From Vibrio sonorensis (GTDB lineage Bacteria > Pseudomonadota > Gammaproteobacteria > Enterobacterales > Vibrionaceae), in the NCBI RefSeq assembly GCF_001854765.1, contig NZ_LJJE01000119.1, positions 1 through 61,905 of the forward strand: a stretch of DNA of 61,905 bases, in the 5' to 3' direction. The position numbers were made by a program, and so were the translations under genes. Below are positions 56,027-61,905 of this stretch, one piece after another. Under the pieces are notes generated by a model, which saw only the letters and a program-made list of their open reading frames with translations, searched no databases and was not told where the DNA came from. Position 1 is the stretch's first letter. The number at the start of each line of letters is the position of its first letter.

Positions 56027-57088
56027 ATGAAGCGTGGACTCCTTCTTAGTATTAGCTTGGTATTGTGCAGCAATGTACTTGCAAGCCCTAATCAGTTCGA
56101 GCAAACAGCTCAAGTGATTCGGGATACCTACGAAAGCCAACTGTATACGTTATCAGCCTTTAAAGAAGGGCACTACGGGCTTCGGATGTATCGCCAGACA
56201 TTAGACGAGAAGTATAACGCGGCAATATGGTCTGATATGGCTAGAGTCGCCAGTCGACTAAATCGATTTGCGGCTGAAGTCCATACACCCGAACAGATCT
56301 ACCTGTATTCGCAAAAGCGCTTAGCAAATTATCAAGATGATGACGATGAGCGCAGCACTAGGCGTTACACCGTCACACAGCATAGACCAGAATACCTCTA
56401 CTTAGGTGTTGCCCTGTTGGGCTCCATGGCAAGAGCCAATGAATATGGTTTGAAGCATCGAGAAGACGAAAAACTTCGACAGGTATTACGCCGCTACGAC
56501 TTCGCCCATTACGCCACCGATCAAGAAATGATCAAAGCGTGGGCTGCTCAGCTTGCCAATCAAGTGTATTGGTTGAGACAACTCGGCGAACAAGACGTTG
56601 TAGAAGCCTTCACTCAAGCTTTCAAAAAAGCTTACCCCGACAACAAAGATTCCGCGTTATCAAAACAGCAGTACGGCAACAAAATCTATGGGTTAACTCA
56701 TATTATCTTCGCCGATTCTCAATACTATCAACGACAAGTTGATGAGAAAGAACACCAATGGATTTACGACTATTTTCGAGCCCATATCGACACTATTTTG
56801 CTGCGTGCGAAAGAAGACATCATCGCTGAAGTTGGAATCGCATTTCTGTTAGCTGGTTTAGAAGATGACCCTGTTGTGGAAAAAACCCGAGTGGCTATTG
56901 CTAAGTCCGTAGACAAAGACAGAGGGATGATCCCATCAGTGAGTGGAGACTTCGATTTAAGTCACGGAGAGCACAGAAACGTCTTGGCAGCCATGCTTTT
57001 AGACTGGAAGTCAGTGAACAAAGCACCAACGGTGACCGGCAACCCAACTGTTTTTCGTGGCCTGCCTTTTGGGTTAGAGCCAAAATAA
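56027..57088 (+). CDS. DUF3541-family secreted protein
   Basis: 353 residues; the start at 56027 gives a signal peptide (MKRGLLLSISLVLCSNVLA). The mature part is helical with many charged residues (YSQKRLANYQDDDDERSTRR). Matches the vibrio family I know as DUF3541, function unknown. An upstream ATG at 55973 is open but gives no signal peptide. Confidence 0.78.
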   Translation: MKRGLLLSISLVLCSNVLASPNQFEQTAQVIRDTYESQLYTLSAFKEGHYGLRMYRQTLDEKYNAAIWSDMARVASRLNRFAAEVHTPEQIYLYSQKRLANYQDDDDERSTRRYTVTQHRPEYLYLGVALLGSMARANEYGLKHREDEKLRQVLRRYDFAHYATDQEMIKAWAAQLANQVYWLRQLGEQDVVEAFTQAFKKAYPDNKDSALSKQQYGNKIYGLTHIIFADSQYYQRQVDEKEHQWIYDYFRAHIDTILLRAKEDIIAEVGIAFLLAGLEDDPVVEKTRVAIAKSVDKDRGMIPSVSGDFDLSHGEHRNVLAAMLLDWKSVNKAPTVTGNPTVFRGLPFGLEPK

Positions 57089-57115
57089 ACCAAGGTAAGG
57101 CATATTTGATGCAGT

Positions 57116-57141
57116 GAGTGATATATCAAGGTATATCACTC
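57116..57141 (-). terminator. Hairpin between convergent genes
   Basis: Perfect 10-bp stem GAGTGATATA/TATATCACTC with a 6-nt loop. No strong U-tract, so a moderate terminator candidate for the two converging genes. Confidence 0.55.
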
Positions 57142-57152
57142 CCCCTTCACAC

Positions 57153-58067
57153 TTAAGGTTTCACTCTATTCAGCCATACCGTATTCTTGAGCCACTTTGG
57201 CAAGAAAACCGCTATCCCGTTTGCAAAGACGATCATGCTCATACCTGCAACCTGAAATACAGAAAAAACCGTATCGTAAAAGCTGAACTGCAACACCGCC
57301 GTAAATAGTAAGTTGGTAAAGATAAGTGGCGCTAGCTGAGAGCCAGAGTCTGCTAATGCATAAGCCTTTGAGCGAAAGATCTGAGTATTAATAATAAGCC
57401 CTGCCATAATTAATAAGCCGGCTAAGAGCACTATTGGCGAAGAGTGTTGATTGACCTCAAGGAAGGATGGCGAGCTAAGAATCAATAGTGGTGAGACGGC
57501 TATCGTAGCGTACAAGAACGTCCAAAAATTAATTTGAGCAGCATTAGAATCACCTTGGCTTGCGCGATAGAGTGTCACTTGAGAACCGCCATTAAAAACT
57601 CCCGCTGCCAGTCCTACTAATAACTCTGGTCTAAATTCAATTCCGCTAACGTTACCCGCGAGTAAAATCACCCCAAGAAATGTCATTGCTAGAGTTAATA
57701 GCGTCAACATATTCAACTTAATGCCATAAATAAGTTTTTCTAACAAAGGAATAAACAGAGGCCCAGTGCCAAACAGTACGACACTCTCCACTAGCGTTAG
57801 ACGTTCCAAAGCGTAAACAAAGCAGAACTGACAGCTAGCGATACAGATTGCACGAGCATATAAAGCTCGGTTTACTCCTTTGCTGGGTAGGATGAACAAT
57901 TTGCGCCCCACGACCAAAACCAAGAGTGCAGCTGGTAAAAAGAAACGCAGGAAAACCAACCAAGATAAGGTAATCTCCAAAGTAAGCCACTTAGTCACCA
58001 AACCTGTTAAAGCAAGGCTTAACGTGGAACTCAGCATAAATAGAATTGGGTACAACGAATAAGACAT
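57153..58067 (-). CDS. DMT-superfamily (EamA) transporter
   Basis: 304 residues, 10 membrane spans. The start at 58067 has GGAGGAG just upstream; a longer frame begins at 58088. Divergent from a LysR-type gene at 58159, which probably regulates it. Substrate unknown. Confidence 0.85.
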   Translation of the reverse strand: MSYSLYPILFMLSSTLSLALTGLVTKWLTLEITLSWLVFLRFFLPAALLVLVVGRKLFILPSKGVNRALYARAICIASCQFCFVYALERLTLVESVVLFGTGPLFIPLLEKLIYGIKLNMLTLLTLAMTFLGVILLAGNVSGIEFRPELLVGLAAGVFNGGSQVTLYRASQGDSNAAQINFWTFLYATIAVSPLLILSSPSFLEVNQHSSPIVLLAGLLIMAGLIINTQIFRSKAYALADSGSQLAPLIFTNLLFTAVLQFSFYDTVFSVFQVAGMSMIVFANGIAVFLPKWLKNTVWLNRVKP

Positions 58068-58158
58068 AACTCCTCCCTTATTTGTCACCCAGTTTACTTA
58101 GCTGCAAAGTAGAAAAAAAACGAGTAATATTGAAAAAACATGTAAGAATAACTTAACT

Positions 58159-59055
58159 ATGAATCCGCCACTAAAATCCTTGTATGCCTTTGTTGCCGTC
58201 GCTGAAACAGGCCTTATGACCGAGGCGGCAACGCGACTTAACGTGAGCCACTCAGCGGTAAGCCAAGCGATAAAAAGTTTGGAAAATCAGCTGGGGCAAG
58301 CTCTGTTTCAGAGAGTAGGTAGAAACGTCATTCTTAACGCCAGCGGTCAGCGATACTATCAACAAGTTGCTCCGGCTTTAGAGCAGATCACTAATGCGAC
58401 AAAATCCTTAGTAGAAGAACAGCATTCTCATCGCTTAACGCTCAACATGGTGAACTCGCTGGCGATGCATTGGTGGATCCCAGAGATGCAACGATTTAAC
58501 GACTTCGCCCCCAAACTAGATATCCGTATTTCAAATCTCGTCGGTCGCTTTAAAATGGAAAAGGAAGGCGTCGACGTCGCTATTGTCCACGGGAAAACAA
58601 CAGAGTGGCAGGACTATTATTGTGAGAAACTCGCCGACGACGAGCTGATATTGGTTTGCAGTCCAGAACACGCCGTCGTCTCATCAGATCCAACAGAGCT
58701 AATTGAAAAGTATCCCTTAATTGAAGTGGTTAACGATCGTCGCAAACACGATCTAAAAGTGTGGTGCGATGCCAAAAAACTTACCCCTCCAGAAACCGCA
58801 AACAACCTAACTTTCTTAGCTTCGTTTCAAGCGGTGCAGGCCACTATACGTCAACTGGGTGTTTTTGTTACCCATAGGCTCTATGTCAAAAAAGAGATTG
58901 ACCAAGGCCTGTTAGTCGAAGTAGGTTCCCCTGTTCTCAACCCCTATCAAGATTTCTATTTCGCGTGTTTACCGCAAAAACTCAAGAACAAGCATGTGGT
59001 TACATTGCGGGACTGGGTAAGAAGTGAGTTTGGGAAACTGGTAGAAAATCGATAG
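58159..59055 (+). CDS. LysR-family transcriptional regulator (GcvA-like)
   Basis: 298 residues. Helix-turn-helix at about 5-62 (GLMTEAATRLNVSHSAVSQA, SLENQLGQALFQR), effector domain with RISNLVGRFKMEKEGVDVAI. Divergent from and 91 nt away from the EamA transporter, the usual layout of an exporter-regulator pair. The 282 nt that follow it show nothing of note. Confidence 0.88.
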   Translation: MNPPLKSLYAFVAVAETGLMTEAATRLNVSHSAVSQAIKSLENQLGQALFQRVGRNVILNASGQRYYQQVAPALEQITNATKSLVEEQHSHRLTLNMVNSLAMHWWIPEMQRFNDFAPKLDIRISNLVGRFKMEKEGVDVAIVHGKTTEWQDYYCEKLADDELILVCSPEHAVVSSDPTELIEKYPLIEVVNDRRKHDLKVWCDAKKLTPPETANNLTFLASFQAVQATIRQLGVFVTHRLYVKKEIDQGLLVEVGSPVLNPYQDFYFACLPQKLKNKHVVTLRDWVRSEFGKLVENR

Positions 59056-59337
59056 AATATTTTTGTATTTTCAGAACCAAATTAGAATAATAAACTCTAT
59101 AAAATCATAGAGATAAAAACGCCAAATTATCAACAGTTACAGATAATTACTTTAGATTGCATATGCTTAGTGCTCTGTCAAAATTTTGTAGCTCGTCGTT
59201 TTTCTTTGCGAAATAAGAAATGTAATTCATATAAATTATTGAAGTTGCTCACATATAAATTTTGAATATGCGCTTCAGGTTTATTTTTTTCTCCTAGACT
59301 TTACTTGCGGGATTGCAGGCACAGGTACGGAGAGACC

Positions 59338-60495
59338 ATGACTCACTTTGTTGGGCGACATTTAGAAGAAATGGCGGATATTCGCTCTTCCAGAAAGCGA
59401 AAAATCGTGCTGTTGTGCTCGCTCGTCAGCATCTTGGTAATGGGAAGTTATGGCTTAATTCACTTCGCAGCGGCAAGTTACCCATTTTCCGCCTTAAACC
59501 TAATCTGCACACTCATATTGGCCATTAATTTGTGGTACATGTACAAGTCCGCCAGCCATCACCACGCCGATCTTGTCCTAAGTGGTGTATTACTCTTTGA
59601 TGCTATCGTACTGCTCTTATACGGCGAACAGATCCCCGACCGCCTACTCTGGTTGTTTCCCATCGTTGCTGCCGTGATTTTCATTAATGAATTCAAAATT
59701 GGTTTAGTGTTTAGCGGTGCATTTTGCTTACTGGCGGCCTTTTCGACACTGTTTACCAACGCCATTTTAGTCCCAGCTTATATGTCGACCGATCGATTTG
59801 TTATTAGCCTCTTTGCGATGGCCGTGTTGTGCAACACCTTTTCCTATTACTACGCAAAAGTGGTCAATTACATCCAATCTCTCTACCAAGAAGGGATCGA
59901 AGACTTAGCTTATTTGGACCAGCTCACTGGGCTAGCTAACCGTTGGAGCTTTGAAAACTGGGCGCTAGAAAAGTTAAGTGAAGTTGAAGGGCACTCCGGA
60001 ATTACCGCCCTAGTCTTTTTAGATATCGACGACTTTAAGTCCATCAATGATACCTATGGACATGATGTTGGCGACCGGGTCTTACAACACTTTTCAAAAC
60101 GATTGAAAAACAATATTCGCAGCAAAGATAGAAGAACGGAAAAACACGACTATTCTATCGCTCGATTCGCAGGGGATGAGTTCGTTTTGTTGCTCTACGA
60201 CGTGAGAAGTCGGTCGGACTTAGACAATATTCTCGACCGGATCTGTCACTTATTTGAACACAGCTATCAAGCTTCAGAGCGCGTCAACCGCTTAACCATA
60301 AGTGTTGGGGTTGCGCTTTATCCGGAAGATGCTGATTCCCTTCCAGAACTCACTCGATGCGCAGACAAAGCCATGTATGCCGCCAAACACGGTGGAAAAA
60401 ACCAGTATCGCTATTACCAAGGTGACAGGCTCAGCCCTCTAAAAGATTTGGACATCAACCTTTCAGATAAAGTTACGCCAATAAAGAAAGCCTAG
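59338..60495 (+). CDS. Diguanylate cyclase with six-helix membrane domain
   Basis: 385 residues. An N-terminal membrane domain with about six helices (25-190) is followed by a GGDEF domain. The active-site loop reads RFAGDEFVLLL, so the first Gly is Ala; AGDEF variants are often active. The inhibitory RxxD is not at the normal position because of a longer insert (RTEKHDYSIARF), so feedback inhibition may be lost. Start at 59338 chosen for GGAGAG upstream. Confidence 0.87.
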   Translation: MTHFVGRHLEEMADIRSSRKRKIVLLCSLVSILVMGSYGLIHFAAASYPFSALNLICTLILAINLWYMYKSASHHHADLVLSGVLLFDAIVLLLYGEQIPDRLLWLFPIVAAVIFINEFKIGLVFSGAFCLLAAFSTLFTNAILVPAYMSTDRFVISLFAMAVLCNTFSYYYAKVVNYIQSLYQEGIEDLAYLDQLTGLANRWSFENWALEKLSEVEGHSGITALVFLDIDDFKSINDTYGHDVGDRVLQHFSKRLKNNIRSKDRRTEKHDYSIARFAGDEFVLLLYDVRSRSDLDNILDRICHLFEHSYQASERVNRLTISVGVALYPEDADSLPELTRCADKAMYAAKHGGKNQYRYYQGDRLSPLKDLDINLSDKVTPIKKA

Positions 60496-60770
60496 CCAGA
60501 CATGTACATGGCCCACAGTGATGCTGCTAAAGCAACAATAAGCCAAGCCACATAACGGGCAGTATTGGGCTTATCCTTTTTTGGCTTTATCACCGGCCGA
60601 AATGCAGCGGTTCTAGCGGCCGAAATCACGGTTGGGTTATCTTCCAACTCTTTGCGGCGCTTATGTGCCTGATTCGCTACTTTCCCAAAACGGTGCAATT
60701 GCTCTCCGGTCATGTCTTTTCTGGGATCGTAACGAGAATTTTGATCAGGATGCTTTGGTACTACAGCCAT
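60492..60770 (-). CDS. Small single-span membrane protein
   Basis: 92 residues, basic N-terminal part (PDQNSRYDPRKDMTGEQLHR) and one C-terminal hydrophobic helix (VAWLIVALAASLWAMYM). It overlaps the cyclase stop by 4 nt on the opposite strand. ATG at 60770 with GGAGG upstream. Not recognised; a tail-anchored protein of unknown role. Confidence 0.65.
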   Translation of the reverse strand: MAVVPKHPDQNSRYDPRKDMTGEQLHRFGKVANQAHKRRKELEDNPTVISAARTAAFRPVIKPKKDKPNTARYVAWLIVALAASLWAMYMSG

Positions 60771-60948
60771 GGTCAAACCCTCCTCGAAGCGGTTCCATCA
60801 TTATTAGTATAGTCAATAAAATTATAAGAGATTATTGAATATTTCTAATTGTTAGTTCGAATTACTCGAATAACTTACTCAAGATATTGCTCTCAAACTC
60901 CCGATTAAGTTCTCCTAGAATGAAAGCATCTCAACAAGAGTAGATACG

Positions 60949-61800
60949 ATGATGAACGTGAAACAGATTTTTCAGACTATTCCGATGCACGACACTTCTG
61001 ATGGTGACGGTGTAAAAATCAGACGAGTAACCGGCTTTAACAATGCGAGCTTCTCTCCTTTTTTAATGGTTGACGAGTTAAAGTCCGACAATCAAGCCGA
61101 TTACGTGGGCGGTTTTCCTCCTCACCCTCACCGCGGTATAGAGACGCTCACCTATATGATAAACGGCCACTTTGAGCACAAAGATCACATGGGCAATGTC
61201 GGACAACTAAAAAGCGGTGGAGCTCAATGGATGGCTTCTGGCAGAGGGGTTATCCACAGTGAAATGCCAATAATGCAAGATGGGCAACTCCACGGTTTTC
61301 AGATTTGGATTAATCAACCAGCTAAAAACAAAATGGCGCCTGCGCAATATTTCGACTTTCAAAACGAGAGCATTACTGAAATTGCCAACCCAGAATTAGG
61401 ACTGTTGAGAATTTTGGCCGGAGAGGTACAACTAGGCGCCAAGAGTGAGTTTGGTCCACTTACCCAAACTGGTGTACCACTATCAGTATCAGATTGGCGC
61501 TCGAACCCAAATCAATCCATTGAACTGACGTTAAACCAAGCCCACAACACCATGATTTTAGTTTACAAAGGCGAAGTCACCATAGCTGGAAAAAGTCTTG
61601 GACAAGGCAACCTTGCACTGTTAGACAAAGAAGCAGTATTGAGCATCAAGGCGGTGAGTGATTCAGGGGTTTTAATTTTTACTGGACAACCTATCGATGA
61701 ACCCGTCGTTCACTACGGACCGTTTGTGATGAACTCCATTGAGGAGATCGAGCAAGCGATTCACGACTACAACAATGGCACTCTGATAAGTGACAACTAG
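60949..61800 (+). CDS. Pirin-family protein
   Basis: 283 residues, two cupin domains. The metal site is in GGFPPHPHRGIETLTYM with further ligands H(E)HKDHMGN and the phrase QWMASGRGVIHSEMP. Bacterial pirins are quercetinase-like or regulate central metabolism; the substrate is unknown. Followed by a strong terminator. Confidence 0.92.
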   Translation: MMNVKQIFQTIPMHDTSDGDGVKIRRVTGFNNASFSPFLMVDELKSDNQADYVGGFPPHPHRGIETLTYMINGHFEHKDHMGNVGQLKSGGAQWMASGRGVIHSEMPIMQDGQLHGFQIWINQPAKNKMAPAQYFDFQNESITEIANPELGLLRILAGEVQLGAKSEFGPLTQTGVPLSVSDWRSNPNQSIELTLNQAHNTMILVYKGEVTIAGKSLGQGNLALLDKEAVLSIKAVSDSGVLIFTGQPIDEPVVHYGPFVMNSIEEIEQAIHDYNNGTLISDN

Positions 61801-61870
61801 GGTTCTGTATTGAGTTTGGCGTTTTTGACGCCGCGAATTGGATGGGTTCCACTGCCTTCCAATACGTTTT

Positions 61871-61897
61871 AGCCACGCTTTCGCGTGGCTCTTTTTT
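61871..61897 (+). terminator. Rho-independent terminator
   Basis: Perfect 8-bp stem AGCCACGC/GCGTGGCT, TTTC tetraloop and a T6 tail, about 70 nt past the pirin stop. Confidence 0.9.
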
Positions 61898-61905
61898 CAC
61901 TTATT

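Overview
This 61.9 kb window looks like chromosomal DNA of a marine gammaproteobacterium, most likely Vibrio or a close relative. The evidence is a standard rbsDACBKR operon, UhpT, NagE, Rof, a RamB/ScfR-type regulator and several small families that I associate with vibrios (DUF3541, DUF3316-like, DUF3012-like). No rRNA, tRNA, CRISPR array, prophage or complete insertion sequence was seen.

Layout. 1-5 kb: glycerate catabolism (glycerate kinase, GntP-type permease, CdaR activator). 5-10 kb: an ACT-domain protein, a small secreted protein, an Aer-like PAS chemoreceptor and L-2-hydroxyglutarate oxidase. 10-22.2 kb: the most distinctive part, a four-gene periplasmic respiratory operon made of two di-haem peroxidases, a Tat-exported Rieske subunit and an AioA-like molybdopterin subunit. 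This is the gene content of iodate reductase (idrABP1P2). Divergent from it are a HEAT-repeat protein, a Cache/PAS sensor kinase and an NtrC-type sigma-54 activator. The 357-bp divergent region holds two outward-facing sigma-54 promoter matches with a paired palindromic element almost exactly midway, which I read as one shared enhancer. A truncated serine-hydrolase 3' end marks the right edge of this block. 22.4-29 kb: a lipocalin and the ribose operon with its operator. 29-37.3 kb: NagE, a LysR regulator, a duplicated lysR 3' end flanking two immunity-like genes, a decayed uhpT paralogue and intact uhpT, then a HigBA-type toxin-antitoxin pair. 37.4-43.6 kb: a Fur-box-headed iron module (AraC regulator, TonB receptor, ECF-type importer). 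44-62 kb: transporters and regulators, Rof, a stand-alone malate-synthase-G-like domain next to a RamB/ScfR regulator, two diguanylate cyclases, an AlkB-like dioxygenase and a pirin.

How the genes work together. The central block reads as a self-contained inducible module. A membrane sensor kinase activates a sigma-54 regulator, which from the central enhancer would switch on both the terminal-reductase operon and its own HEAT-kinase-regulator operon. The layout parallels AioSR/RpoN control of arsenite oxidase, but the di-haem peroxidase genes point to iodate (or another oxyanion).

Sequence quality. Nine genes appear broken, and every break is repaired by adding back exactly one base, in most cases in a short homopolymer. 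This uniform pattern is better explained by homopolymer under-calling in the assembly than by nine separate mutations, so these genes are probably intact in the organism.
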